Shown: positions 23,250 to 31,434 of the stretch, piece by piece | Layout of the letters: the number at the start of each line of letters is the position of its first letter | Position numbering within the stretch: the stretch's first letter is position 1 | Position numbers and translations under genes: made by a program | From: an uncultured Subdoligranulum sp. | GTDB taxonomy: Bacteria; Bacillota; Clostridia; Oscillospirales; Ruminococcaceae | Assembly: GCA_904374465.1 (NCBI GenBank) | Contig: CAJFFY010000027.1 | Coordinates: 1 to 34,858 of the forward strand | Direction of reading: 5' to 3' | Length of the DNA: 34,858 nt | The notes under the pieces: generated by a model | What the model was told of the DNA's origin: nothing | What the model saw: only the letters and a program-made list of their open reading frames with translations | The model's database searches: none

Positions 23250-23867
23250 ATGATTGCCATTGTGGATTACGGCGTGGGCAACCTGTTCAGCCTGTCGTCC
23301 AGCGTCAAGAGCCTGGGGGCCGAGGTGCGCGTCACCGGTCGGGCCGAGGACTTGCGTGCCGCAAGCCATATCCTGTTGCCCGGTGTGGGCGCCTTTGCCG
23401 ATGCCATGGCCAAGCTGGAAGCCACCGGTCTGGTACCGGTGCTCAAGGAGGAGGTACAGCACAAGCCGCTGCTGGGCATCTGCCTGGGCATGCAGCTGCT
23501 GTTTGAAAAGAGCTACGAGTACGGCGAACATGCAGGGCTGGGACTGATCCCCGGTGCTGTCTGCCCTTTGGCGGAGGATCTGAAAGACCCCACCCTGAAG
23601 GTGCCCCATATCGGCTGGAATGCCCTGGATATCGTCCCCGGCCGGGAGACCGACCCGCTGTTTCGCTATGTGAAAAACGGGGAATACGTCTACTATGTGC
23701 ACAGTTACTACGCCAAGGATTGTGCGGCATCCACCCTGGCCACCAGTGATTACAGTATCCCGGTAACCGGTGCGGTGCGCAGCGGCAACGTCTACGGCAC
23801 CCAGTTCCATCCCGAAAAATCCGGCGACACCGGTCTGCGCCTGCTCAAGGCGTTCACCGAACTGTAA
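23250..23867 (+). CDS. hisH: Imidazole glycerol phosphate synthase, glutaminase subunit
   Basis: A 205-residue class I glutamine amidotransferase that supplies ammonia to HisF. The triad is visible: C78 in GICLGMQLLF, and H187 and E189 in QFHPEKSG. The N-terminal IVDYGVGNLFSL and the LLPGVGAFADAM oxyanion region are standard. It starts after a GAGGGAAAG site. The partner hisF lies two genes downstream. Confidence 0.96.
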   Translation: MIAIVDYGVGNLFSLSSSVKSLGAEVRVTGRAEDLRAASHILLPGVGAFADAMAKLEATGLVPVLKEEVQHKPLLGICLGMQLLFEKSYEYGEHAGLGLIPGAVCPLAEDLKDPTLKVPHIGWNALDIVPGRETDPLFRYVKNGEYVYYVHSYYAKDCAASTLATSDYSIPVTGAVRSGNVYGTQFHPEKSGDTGLRLLKAFTEL

Positions 23868-23879
23868 GGAGGGCACGCC

Positions 23880-24596
23880 ATGAAACTGTATCCTGCCATT
23901 GACCTGCGCGGTGGGCAGGCCGTGCGGCTCTACCAGGGCGATTATGACCAAATGACTGTCTACAATGCCGATCCCGTGGCCCAGGCCCATGCCTTTATCG
24001 AGGCAGGCGCGAAGTACCTGCACGTGGTGGACCTGGACGGCGCCAAGGATGATTCCACTGCCAACCTGGAAACCATCGCTGCCATTGCCAGGCAGGGCGG
24101 CCTGAAAATCGAGGTGGGCGGCGGTATCCGGGACGAGGCACGCATCCGCCGTTATCTGGATCTGGGGGTGGACCGCTGCATTCTGGGGACCATCGCCGTC
24201 AAGGATTTCGCCTTCACCGAACGGATGGCCCGGACCTACGGGGCACGTATCGCCGTGGGGGTGGATATGAAGGACGGTCTGGTGGCTGTCAACGGCTGGA
24301 AGGAGGTCACCCCCGAACCGGGTGTTGCCTTCTGCCGCCGCTGTGCCGCTGCGGGGGTCAAGGCCATCATCGCTACCGATATCTCCCGGGACGGTACAAT
24401 GCAGGGCACCAACCTGGATCTCTACCGGGAGCTGCTCGCCATTCCCGGCATTGAAGTGACCGCTTCGGGCGGCATTGCCCGGATGGGGGAGCTGGCGGAG
24501 CTGCAGGCTATGGGTTGCCATGCGGCCATTCTGGGCAAATCCATCTACACCGGCGCCATCGACCTGGCCGAGGCAGTGCGCCGCTATCAGGACTGA
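23880..24596 (+). CDS. hisA: Phosphoribosylformimino-AICAR-ribotide (ProFAR) isomerase
   Basis: A 238-residue (beta-alpha)8 barrel that performs the Amadori rearrangement of ProFAR to PRFAR. The two catalytic aspartates are at D8 (YPAIDLRGG) and D167 (IIATDISRDG); the phosphate-binding motifs IEVGGGIR and ASGGIA are intact. It begins 13 bases after hisH, with an AGGAGGG site. Homologous to hisF by barrel duplication. No sign of the TrpF-merged PriA type was seen. Confidence 0.95.
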   Translation: MKLYPAIDLRGGQAVRLYQGDYDQMTVYNADPVAQAHAFIEAGAKYLHVVDLDGAKDDSTANLETIAAIARQGGLKIEVGGGIRDEARIRRYLDLGVDRCILGTIAVKDFAFTERMARTYGARIAVGVDMKDGLVAVNGWKEVTPEPGVAFCRRCAAAGVKAIIATDISRDGTMQGTNLDLYRELLAIPGIEVTASGGIARMGELAELQAMGCHAAILGKSIYTGAIDLAEAVRRYQD

Positions 24597-24610
24597 AGGA
24601 GGGGCTTGTC

Positions 24611-25369
24611 ATGATCACCAAACGCATCATTCCCTGCCTGGACGTCAAGGACGGCCGGGTGGTCAAGGGAGTCAACTTCGAGGGCTTGCAGGATATGGCG
24701 GACCCGGTGGAGATGGCCCGGTTTTACAACGAGACCGGCGCTGACGAGCTGGTCTTTTATGACATCACCGCCAGTGTGGAGGGACGCACCCTCTTCACCG
24801 ACATCCTGCGCCGGGTGGCCAGCCAGATTTTTATTCCTCTGACGGTGGGGGGCGGTATCCGCACCCTGGAAGATTTTGACCGTGTACTCAAATGCGGTGC
24901 CGACAAGGTCAGCGTCAACTCGGGCGCCATCGCCAACCCTGCCATCATTCCGGCGGCGGCACAAAAGTACGGCAACCAGTGCGTGGTCCTCTCTGCCGAT
25001 ATCAAGCGGGTGGATGGCAAGTTCATGCTCTTCGCCAAAGGCGGTCGGGAGAATACCGGCATTGACGCGCTGGACTGGCTGGAGCAGGGGGTAAAAAACG
25101 GGGCGGGGGAGTTGGTCGTCAACTCCATCGATACCGACGGCGTCAAGAATGGCTTTGATCTGGAGCTGCTGGACGCCGTGGCGGCCCGCTGCGCTGTGCC
25201 CATCATTGCTTCGGGCGGCGCCGGTCGCAAGGAGGATTTTCTGCAGCTGTTCCGGGATCACCCGGCGGTGGATGCGGGGCTGGCCGCCTCCATCTTCCAC
25301 ACCAAACAGGTGGGAATCCGGGATCTGAAGCAGTATCTGCGGCAAAACGGCATCGAAATGCGGCTGTGA
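24611..25369 (+). CDS. hisF: Imidazole glycerol phosphate synthase, cyclase subunit
   Basis: A 252-residue barrel that joins PRFAR with ammonia from HisH to give imidazole glycerol phosphate and AICAR. Catalytic aspartates are D11 (IPCLDVKDGRVVKG) and D130 (LSADIKR). PLTVGGGIR and ASGGAGRKEDF form the phosphate sites. The ATG at 24611 has GGAGGGG upstream; the open frame goes further back into hisA, but the conserved N-terminus starts here. Confidence 0.96.
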   Translation: MITKRIIPCLDVKDGRVVKGVNFEGLQDMADPVEMARFYNETGADELVFYDITASVEGRTLFTDILRRVASQIFIPLTVGGGIRTLEDFDRVLKCGADKVSVNSGAIANPAIIPAAAQKYGNQCVVLSADIKRVDGKFMLFAKGGRENTGIDALDWLEQGVKNGAGELVVNSIDTDGVKNGFDLELLDAVAARCAVPIIASGGAGRKEDFLQLFRDHPAVDAGLAASIFHTKQVGIRDLKQYLRQNGIEMRL

Positions 25370-25479
25370 CCCCTTGCCAAACGCGGCAAAAACAGGTACA
25401 CTATACATATATTTTCTTGGGCGGGCGGTGCCATCGGTGCGGCCCGCACAAAACGTTATCGAGCAGGAGGTTTTCTTGC

Positions 25480-26136
25480 ATGGAAATCACCCAGAATTCT
25501 CAGACTCTTCACTTCAATTCCCATGGCCTGATTCCGGCCATTGTGCAGGATCATTACACCAAAGAGGTGCTGACCCTGGCGTATATGAACGCCGAAACGC
25601 TGGCCCTGACCATTGCCGAGGGCCGCACGGTGTTCTGGTCCCGCAGCCGCCAGGAAATCTGGCGCAAGGGCGAAACATCCGGTAACGTACAGCGGGTTGT
25701 CTCCATCACGGCAGACTGCGACAAGGATGCCCTGGTCATCGACGTGATCAAATCCGGCCCGGCATGCCACACCGGGGCAGAGAGCTGCTTCTTCAACCCG
25801 GTCTACGTCTCGGACGAACTCAAGCAGTTCACCTGGCAGGGCTTGTATGAGCTGATTGAGGGCCGCAAGACCGATCCCAAGGAGGGCAGCTATACCAGCT
25901 ACCTCTTTGACAAAGGTCTGGAAAAGATCCTCAAGAAGGTGGGCGAGGAATCCACCGAGGTCATCATTGCCGGCGGCAAACGCGATAAAGAAGAAACCAT
26001 CTACGAGATCAGCGATCTGGCCTACCATGTGATGGTGCTCATGATTGAACTGGGCATCTCGGTGGAGGATATCACCAAGGAGCTGGAAAAGCGCCACGTG
26101 ATCGATCATAAAGTAAAGCAGGAAAGGATGCAGTAA
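25480..26136 (+). CDS. hisIE: Bifunctional phosphoribosyl-AMP cyclohydrolase / phosphoribosyl-ATP pyrophosphohydrolase
   Basis: A 218-residue fusion performing steps two and three of the pathway. HisI part (about 1-115): LIPAIVQDHYTKEVLTLAYMN, VFWSRSRQEIWRKGETSGN, the metal site DCDKDALVI, and cysteines in GPACHTGAESCF. HisE part (about 125-215): SYTSYLFDKGLEKILKKVGEESTEVIIA and DLAYHVMVLM. The ATG at 25480 lies nine bases after AGGAGG. A 110-base gap after hisF holds neither a terminator nor a clear promoter, so it is probably still in the operon. Confidence 0.95.
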   Translation: MEITQNSQTLHFNSHGLIPAIVQDHYTKEVLTLAYMNAETLALTIAEGRTVFWSRSRQEIWRKGETSGNVQRVVSITADCDKDALVIDVIKSGPACHTGAESCFFNPVYVSDELKQFTWQGLYELIEGRKTDPKEGSYTSYLFDKGLEKILKKVGEESTEVIIAGGKRDKEETIYEISDLAYHVMVLMIELGISVEDITKELEKRHVIDHKVKQERMQ

Positions 26137-26138
26137 TT

Positions 26139-26966
26139 ATGGCGGGCGAATACCTGAAAAGTTCCGTCCACGTACATTCCAAACTGTGCGACGGCAAAAA
26201 TACCCTGGAGGAGCTGGCGGTCACCGGGTGGCGCGCCGGATTACAGACGCTGGGCTTTACCGGCCACAGCCATACCCCCTGTGATCTGGAATATTGCATG
26301 ACCCAGAGCCGCACGGCCCTCTATAAAGCGCAGATTGCCAAACTGAAGGAGCGTTATGCCGGCAAGCTGGATATCCTCTGCGGCCTGGAATGGGACCTCT
26401 TCAGTGATGACAACCCGGCAGACTACGATTATTGGATCGGCAGCTGCCACTATGTCCAGGGCCCCAAGACCGGCAAATATTACGAAATTGACTGGCGGGA
26501 GAGCGACCTGGCCGCCTGCATCGCCGATGACTTTGATGGCGACGGGCTGGCTGTGGTGGAGGCCTACTTTGCCAACGTGGCCAAAGTGGCGGAGAAAAAG
26601 CCCACCATCCTGGGACACTTCGATCTGATCAAAAAGATCAACGGGGAAGGCAAGTTCTTCGACGAGCAGGATCCCCGCTACAAGGCGGCGGCGGACGGCG
26701 CCCTGATGGTGGCGGCCAGGAACCGTTGTGTGCTGGAGGTCAACACCTCGTCGGTTTTCCGTGGCTTCCGCAAGGACTTCTTCCCCTCGGATGCCATTCT
26801 CAAGGACTGGCTGGCTCTGTCCGGCAACGTGGTCATTACGGCGGACGCCCACGACGCCAAGGCGCTGACCTTCGGCTTTGAGGAGGCGGCTGCCAAGCTC
26901 AAGGAACTGGGCTACACCAAGGTCCAGGTTCTGGGCAAAAACGGTTTCACCGTCTGCCCGCTTTAA
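26139..26966 (+). CDS. hisK: PHP-family histidinol-phosphatase
   Basis: A 275-residue PHP-domain phosphatase that converts histidinol phosphate to histidinol. Metal-binding residues are visible: VHVHSKLCDG (H11, H13 and D18), TGHSHTPCD (H43, H45), LCGLEWDL, ILGHFDLI, and the late VITADAHDA. Length and motifs fit the HisK/HisJ type of Firmicutes. It starts two bases after hisIE and ends before the operon terminator. The presence of this PHP enzyme means the HAD-type phosphatase half of some HisB proteins is not needed. Other PHP phosphoesterase roles are possible, but the place in the operon is strong evidence. Confidence 0.9.
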   Translation: MAGEYLKSSVHVHSKLCDGKNTLEELAVTGWRAGLQTLGFTGHSHTPCDLEYCMTQSRTALYKAQIAKLKERYAGKLDILCGLEWDLFSDDNPADYDYWIGSCHYVQGPKTGKYYEIDWRESDLAACIADDFDGDGLAVVEAYFANVAKVAEKKPTILGHFDLIKKINGEGKFFDEQDPRYKAAADGALMVAARNRCVLEVNTSSVFRGFRKDFFPSDAILKDWLALSGNVVITADAHDAKALTFGFEEAAAKLKELGYTKVQVLGKNGFTVCPL

Positions 26967-26978
26967 AAGCATACACAA

Positions 26979-27015
26979 AAACGCCCCCGCACTCTTGTGC
27001 GGGGGCGTTGCCTTT
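26979..27015. terminator. Bidirectional terminator at the end of the histidine operon
   Basis: Perfect 11-base-pair stem CGCCCCCGCAC/GTGCGGGGGCG (26982-26992 with 26997-27007), with a T-rich side on the right and an A-run on the left, serving the his operon and the convergent Nudix gene. Confidence 0.9.
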
Positions 27016-27492
27016 TTACAGGTCAATTTCTTTCCCGTCCAGCACGGCGCGTACCAGCCGGTCGCCGTCATAGGTCAGTTCCAGGTGAAAAAACGGTGCC
27101 TCCTGGGCCAGCAGACGGAAAAACAGTTTGTCTCCCTGCCAGATGGGCAGCTGTTCCACCCGATCCTTGGGCACCCACTCCAGTGTGCCCTCGTCGCAGT
27201 CTGTCAAAGTGCCGGTGAAATCGCGGCAGGTGTACAGGTGCATCCGCTCGGCAGGCCAGGGCGGGCAGAAAAAATCCACAATCCCCCGGTAGAGGGGCGC
27301 CCGCATGGTCAGGCCGGTTTCCTCCTGCACTTCCCGCAGGGCACAGGCCAAGGCGTCCTCGCCGGGCTCAAACTTGCCGCCCACCCCGATCCATTTGTCG
27401 TGGTTCACATCCTGCTTCTTTTTGACCCGGTGCAGCATCAGGTAGCAGTTGTCCCGCTCCAGATAGCACAGAGTGGTCTGCAATAAATCCAT
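27016..27492 (-). CDS. Nudix hydrolase, 8-oxo-dGTP diphosphatase-like
   Basis: A 158-residue cytoplasmic pyrophosphohydrolase. The Nudix box is perfect: GGKFEPGEDALACALREVQEETGL at about residues 38-61, split here as GGKFEPGE plus REVQEETGL, with the metal-binding glutamates. The N-terminus TTLCYLERDNCYLMLHRVKKK and the KWIGVGGK segment match the MutT/8-oxo-dGTP diphosphatase branch. It starts at an ATG with AGGAGG upstream. It is divergent from spoVT by 72 bases. The substrate is not certain; a general nucleotide-cleaning role is the default. Confidence 0.9.
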   Translation of the reverse strand: MDLLQTTLCYLERDNCYLMLHRVKKKQDVNHDKWIGVGGKFEPGEDALACALREVQEETGLTMRAPLYRGIVDFFCPPWPAERMHLYTCRDFTGTLTDCDEGTLEWVPKDRVEQLPIWQGDKLFFRLLAQEAPFFHLELTYDGDRLVRAVLDGKEIDL

Positions 27493-27564
27493 AGGAATGT
27501 CCTCCTGTACATAAATTCGCGCTTTTAGCAGATACTACCAGAAAACCAGAGCGGAGGAACTGCC

Positions 27565-28107
27565 ATGAAAGCAACCGGAATTGTGCGCCGTATTGATGAA
27601 CTGGGGCGCGTTGTCATACCCAAGGAAATCCGTCGTACCCAACGCATTCGTCAGGGGGATACCCTGGAAATTTTTACTGCCGCCGATGGGGAAGTGGTTT
27701 TTAAAAAATACTCTCCCCTGGTGGAGCTGGGGCATATCTCAGCCATCTACACCGAGGTGCTTGCCAAAAGCCTGGGATGTACCGTGCTGGTATGTGACCG
27801 GGCCCGGGTGGTGGCGGCTGCCGGCGGCGGCAAGACCGATATGATGGACCGGGAGATTTCCACCGAGGTGGAACACCTTTTGTCGGGGCGCAGCCCTTAC
27901 ACAGCCCCGGAAAATCCCGCCAAGAGGCTGCATCTGTTTGAGCGCGGTGAGCGACTGATCCTCTGTGTTGCCCCCATCGTGGCCCACGGCGATGTGGAGG
28001 GTGGTGTGCTGCTGCCCGGTACCGCCCGGGACCCGGCGCCGCGGCCGGAAACGGTGCAGGCCATCACCACGGCGGCCAGTTTCCTGTCCCGCTGGATGGA
28101 GGAATAA
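27565..28107 (+). CDS. spoVT: Stage V sporulation protein T (AbrB-type regulator)
   Basis: A 180-residue DNA-binding regulator. Residues 1-50 are the AbrB swapped-hairpin domain (MKATGIVRRIDELGRVVIPK, IRQGDTLEIF). Residues 55-178 form a GAF-like domain with the hydrophobic spacing of SpoVT (VLAKSLGCTVLVCD; VAPIVAHGDVEGGVLL). In Bacillus it controls forespore genes under sigma-G; in non-sporulating Clostridia relatives it is often kept. Length equals the 178 residues of the Bacillus protein. It starts at an ATG after GGAGGAA. No clear sigma-A promoter was found in the 72 bases upstream. Its stop is four bases from that of the convergent MATE gene. Confidence 0.92.
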   Translation: MKATGIVRRIDELGRVVIPKEIRRTQRIRQGDTLEIFTAADGEVVFKKYSPLVELGHISAIYTEVLAKSLGCTVLVCDRARVVAAAGGGKTDMMDREISTEVEHLLSGRSPYTAPENPAKRLHLFERGERLILCVAPIVAHGDVEGGVLLPGTARDPAPRPETVQAITTAASFLSRWMEE

Positions 28108-28111
28108 ACGG

Positions 28112-29494
28112 TTATACCGCTTTTTCATCCATCTGGCGCAGCACCTTGCGGAAGGTAAAGAAGAAAAGCACCGCCGTGAAGATGACAGCCAGGGTGTCGG
28201 CCACCGGCTCTGCCAGGTAGACGGCCCGGGCCTGGTCTTCCCGGAAAATGGCCGGCATCAGGTAGATCAGCGGTAGCAACAGAATGAATTTGCGCATGAC
28301 CGCCACCAGAATGGACTGCTTGGCCTTGCCCAGCGAGGTGAAGGTCATCTGGCAGGCCATCTGAATGCCGAACAGGAAGAGCGCCGCTATGTACAGGCGC
28401 AGTGCATTGCCGGTATAGGCCACCAGCTGGGCGTCGCTGGTAAACAGGGCGGCAAAGGCCTGGGGAAACAACTCCACCAGCGCCCACAGCAGGCAGGAAT
28501 AGAACAGGCTGACCCGCAGCAGCAGAAAATAGGCTTTTTTAACCCGATCCCGCTTGCCGGCGCCATAGTTGTAGCTGATGATGGGCTGGGCCCCCTGGCC
28601 CAACCCGTTCAGCGGCAGCATGGCAAACTGCATGACGCTGGACAGAATGGTCATGGCGCCCACGGCCAAGTCGCCGCCATACTGCAGCAGGGAGGCGTTG
28701 AACGCCACCGAGATCACACTCTCGCTGGCCTGCATAATAAAGGTGGCCGTGCCCAGCGCCACGCAGGGCAGCAGCACGGCGGGGGACAGGCGAATGGTCG
28801 CGGCACGCAGCCGCAGATAGGTCCGTTTGCCGAACAGAAAGCCCAGCACCCAGAAGCAGGACAGTGCCTGGGACAGGATGGTGGCCAGGGCGGCGCCCCG
28901 CACCCCCATGCCCAGCAAAAAGATGAAGACCGGGTCCAGAATGATATTGGCCACTGCACCGATCAGCACCGAAAGCATACCTTCCTTGGCGAATCCCTGG
29001 GCGGTGATGAAGGCGTTCATGCCCAGCGTCATCTGGACGAAGAGAGTGCCCACCGCGTAGATATCCATGTACGCCACGGCATACCCGATGGTGTTGTCGC
29101 TGGCACCGAAGGCCATCAGGAAGGTGCGATCTCCCAAAAGCAGAATGACCGTCAACACAGCCGAAACCAGGATCTGCAGGGCAAAGCAGTTGCCCAGGAT
29201 CACTTCGGCTTTTTCTTTGTTGCCCTGGCCCATGGCGATGGTGGCGCGGGGAGCGCCGCCGTTGCCCACCAGTGCGGCAAAAGCCGAGACAATCATGATC
29301 AGCGGCAGGCAAACCCCCACGCCGGTCAGGGCCATGGCGCCGTGGTCGGGAATGTGGCCGATGTAGATGCGGTCCACAATGTTGTACAGCATATTAATCA
29401 GCTGCGCGGTCACCGTGGGCAGTGCCAGACGCATCAGCAGTCTGCCAAGGGGATCGGTGGCCAGGAAGACTTTGTCGTCGGTAGAAGATTGCAT
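28112..29494 (-). CDS. MATE family multidrug/Na+ antiporter
   Basis: A 460-residue inner-membrane exporter with 12 predicted helices in two related halves, of the NorM/MepA-type MATE family. Recognisable segments are RLALPTVTAQLINMLYNIVDRIYIGHI at the N-terminus, GNGGAPRATIAMGQGNKEKAE after helix 2, MNAFITAQGFAKEGMLSVLIGAVANIILDPVFIF in the middle, and GLGQGAQPIISYNYGAGKRDRVKKA in the second half. The substrate is unknown. It starts at an ATG after GAAGGT. A strong promoter with a tandem direct repeat stands upstream. No terminator separates it from spoVT. Confidence 0.93.
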   Translation of the reverse strand: MQSSTDDKVFLATDPLGRLLMRLALPTVTAQLINMLYNIVDRIYIGHIPDHGAMALTGVGVCLPLIMIVSAFAALVGNGGAPRATIAMGQGNKEKAEVILGNCFALQILVSAVLTVILLLGDRTFLMAFGASDNTIGYAVAYMDIYAVGTLFVQMTLGMNAFITAQGFAKEGMLSVLIGAVANIILDPVFIFLLGMGVRGAALATILSQALSCFWVLGFLFGKRTYLRLRAATIRLSPAVLLPCVALGTATFIMQASESVISVAFNASLLQYGGDLAVGAMTILSSVMQFAMLPLNGLGQGAQPIISYNYGAGKRDRVKKAYFLLLRVSLFYSCLLWALVELFPQAFAALFTSDAQLVAYTGNALRLYIAALFLFGIQMACQMTFTSLGKAKQSILVAVMRKFILLLPLIYLMPAIFREDQARAVYLAEPVADTLAVIFTAVLFFFTFRKVLRQMDEKAV

Positions 29495-29537
29495 GGCAGT
29501 GGTACCTTCTTTACATATATAATTAGGATTATACAGT

Positions 29538-29566
29538 AGTATAAGGCGGTGTCATGGCGGTGTCAA
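29538..29566 (-). promoter_or_regulatory. Promoter of the MATE gene with tandem direct repeat
   Basis: Minus strand: a perfect TTGACA (29561-29566), 17-base spacer, TATACT (29538-29543). The spacer and -35 contain GGCGGTGTCA twice on the plus strand (29545-29554 and 29556-29565), an 11-base period that could be a repressor site or part of the promoter by chance. Confidence 0.7.
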
Positions 29567-29627
29567 GGCAAGGTCTGGTGGGATTGTGACCAAACTGTTA
29601 AACTTGAAAAAACTTTTGAAAAACCTC

Positions 29628-29655
29628 TTGACAGGGACGAAATGGGGGGTATAAT
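29628..29655 (+). promoter_or_regulatory. Sigma-A promoter of the heat-shock operon
   Basis: A perfect TTGACA (29628-29633), 16-base spacer and a perfect TATAAT (29650-29655), immediately followed by the CIRCE operator that overlaps the initiation site. Confidence 0.9.
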
Positions 29656-29659
29656 GAAT

Positions 29660-29686
29660 TTAGCACTCGGAGATAAGGAGTGCTAA
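29660..29686. promoter_or_regulatory. CIRCE operator (HrcA binding site)
   Basis: TTAGCACTC (29660-29668), nine-base spacer, GAGTGCTAA (29678-29686): a perfect match to the CIRCE consensus. HrcA, encoded by the first gene of the operon, is expected to bind it and repress until heat or misfolding occupies GroEL. Confidence 0.97.
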
Positions 29687-29720
29687 ACAAAACCTAAACG
29701 CAGCAAAGGAGATGAGCGAC

Positions 29721-30734
29721 ATGGCGATGGATGCCCGCAAGCAGCGGATCCTGGAAGCTATTGTTGCCCTGTATGCCAGCGACGGCGAACCGGTAGGTTC
29801 CGGCTTGTTGGCAAACTACTTTGATATGGCGCTGTCCAGCGCTACCCTGCGCAACGAGATGGCGGCCCTTACCAAGCTGGGGTTGTTGGAACAGCCCCAC
29901 ACCAGCGCCGGGCGGGTGCCCAGCGCCCAGGGTTACCGCTACTACCTCGATCATTTGATCGAAGCGCCGGGCAGCACCCAGTTGTCCGAAACCGACCGCG
30001 AACATATCGACGATCTTTTCGCCGGTATGGACGTGGAGCCCGAAAAGTTGGCTCCCGCGGCAGCGCGCAGTCTGGCGGATCTTACCCAGTGCGCGGCGGC
30101 TGTCACCACACCCCAGGCACCGGATCTCTGCATCGCCCACTTCGAGGTGGTGCAGGTGGGACGGTACTCGGCGGCGGTGCTGGCGGTCACCAGTGCGGGC
30201 GGGGTTCGTACCCGCGTGGCGCGGGTGGACACCGGTCTCACCCGGGACGACGCCGCCAATCTGGCACAGCTGCTCAACCGGGGATTGACCTTTGTGGCAC
30301 CCCAGGATCTGACGCCGATGCTCACCGCCAGCATGGTGCTGGCGGCTGGGGAACGGTTGGCACCGGTGGTGCTGGCCGCCCAGGCTCTGGTGACCACCGG
30401 CCCCCAGGCTTGCCTGCAGGGAGCACAGTACCTGGCCAAGATGCCCGATGTGCGGGAAAACCTGGGGACGCTGCTGGAGATCTTCTCCGACAACGAGGCA
30501 GCTACCGAGTTGCTTCGCCCCGACGGCGGCAAGATCACGGCTACCCTGGGCAGCGATCTGGAGCCGGCTATGCCGGGCGCCTGCATCGTCAGCAAGCGGT
30601 ACCTGGCCGGTGGCGGCCTGACCGGTGCGGTGGCACTGATCGGTTCCACCCGGATGGAATACCGGCGCCTGCTGCCGATTCTGGATTATTTTTCCGTCAA
30701 ACTGGGACAGAGCATGGCCGGGCAGGGCCAATAA
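29721..30734 (+). CDS. hrcA: Heat-inducible transcription repressor HrcA
   Basis: A 337-residue repressor of CIRCE-controlled chaperone genes. The N-terminal winged helix shows RKQRILEAIVALYASDGEPVGSGLLA, the recognition region SSATLRNEMAALTKLGLLEQPHTSAGRVPS and QGYRYYLDHLI. The C-terminal part holds GAMP-like GGKITATLGSDLE and a final GSTRMEYRRLLPILDYF. The ATG at 29721 lies nine bases after AAAGGAG; a closer ATG at 29712 touches the ribosome site. First gene of the operon, right behind its own operator, so autoregulated. Confidence 0.95.
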   Translation: MAMDARKQRILEAIVALYASDGEPVGSGLLANYFDMALSSATLRNEMAALTKLGLLEQPHTSAGRVPSAQGYRYYLDHLIEAPGSTQLSETDREHIDDLFAGMDVEPEKLAPAAARSLADLTQCAAAVTTPQAPDLCIAHFEVVQVGRYSAAVLAVTSAGGVRTRVARVDTGLTRDDAANLAQLLNRGLTFVAPQDLTPMLTASMVLAAGERLAPVVLAAQALVTTGPQACLQGAQYLAKMPDVRENLGTLLEIFSDNEAATELLRPDGGKITATLGSDLEPAMPGACIVSKRYLAGGGLTGAVALIGSTRMEYRRLLPILDYFSVKLGQSMAGQGQ

Positions 30735-30754
30735 ACAGATAAGGAGGACCCGCA

Positions 30755-31354
30755 ATGAGCCACGATACTGAAAAAGAAAAAACCACGGCACCGCAGCCGG
30801 AACAGGCTGCCGATACCACCGCGGCCGAACCCAAGGCAGAAACCGCCCAGGCGGAGCCGGAAAAGAAGGCCGATAAAAAGGAAAAGCATCACCACGCGGA
30901 AGCGGCGCTGCAGGCCAAACTGGAAGCCAGCGAAAAGAAAAACGCCGAGCTGAAGGATCAGCTGCTGCGCACCGCGGCCGAGTATGACAACTACCGCAAG
31001 CGGTCCCAGCGGGAGGCCGACCAGAAGTTCAACGATGGTATCTCCCACGCGGTCACCCAGATTCTGGGCATCCTGGACACGCTGGACATGGCTGCCAACG
31101 CTGCCTGCACCGACGAAAATTACAAGAAGGGCGTCATGATGACGCTGGACAAAGCTGCCAAAGCGCTGGAAAACCTCCATATCACCGAGATTGAGGCGCT
31201 GGCCAAACCCTTTGATCCCAACTTCATGAACGCCGTGCAGCAGGTCCCGCCCGCCGAAGGGCAGGAGAGCGGCACCGTCGTGCAGGTCTTCCAGAAGGGA
31301 TACAAGATCGGGGATAAGATCATCCGCCACGCAACGGTCGTCGTTGCCGAATAA
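30755..31354 (+). CDS. grpE: Nucleotide exchange factor GrpE
   Basis: A 199-residue co-chaperone that releases ADP from DnaK. Residues 1-50 are acidic and Ala/Glu/Lys-rich, residues 48-100 form the long helix (LEASEKKNAELKDQLLRTAAEYDNYRKRS), and residues 120-199 hold the beta domain (VQQVPPAEGQESGTVVQVFQ KGYKIGDKIIRHATVVVAE region). It starts 20 bases after hrcA with AAGGAGG. Confidence 0.95.
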   Translation: MSHDTEKEKTTAPQPEQAADTTAAEPKAETAQAEPEKKADKKEKHHHAEAALQAKLEASEKKNAELKDQLLRTAAEYDNYRKRSQREADQKFNDGISHAVTQILGILDTLDMAANAACTDENYKKGVMMTLDKAAKALENLHITEIEALAKPFDPNFMNAVQQVPPAEGQESGTVVQVFQKGYKIGDKIIRHATVVVAE

Positions 31355-31357
31355 GCA

Positions 31358-31382
31358 TGAAACCGGGACAGCACCCGTTTCA
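31358..31382 (+). other. Stem-loop between grpE and dnaK
   Basis: TGAAACCGGG and CCCGTTTCA pair with one bulged C around ACAGCA. There is no T-tract; it may mark an mRNA processing or stability point inside the heat-shock operon. Confidence 0.4.
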
Positions 31383-31434
31383 GATACAAAAACATTCACC
31401 ACATTCAAAGTTATTTTGAAGGGAGTTTTATAGT

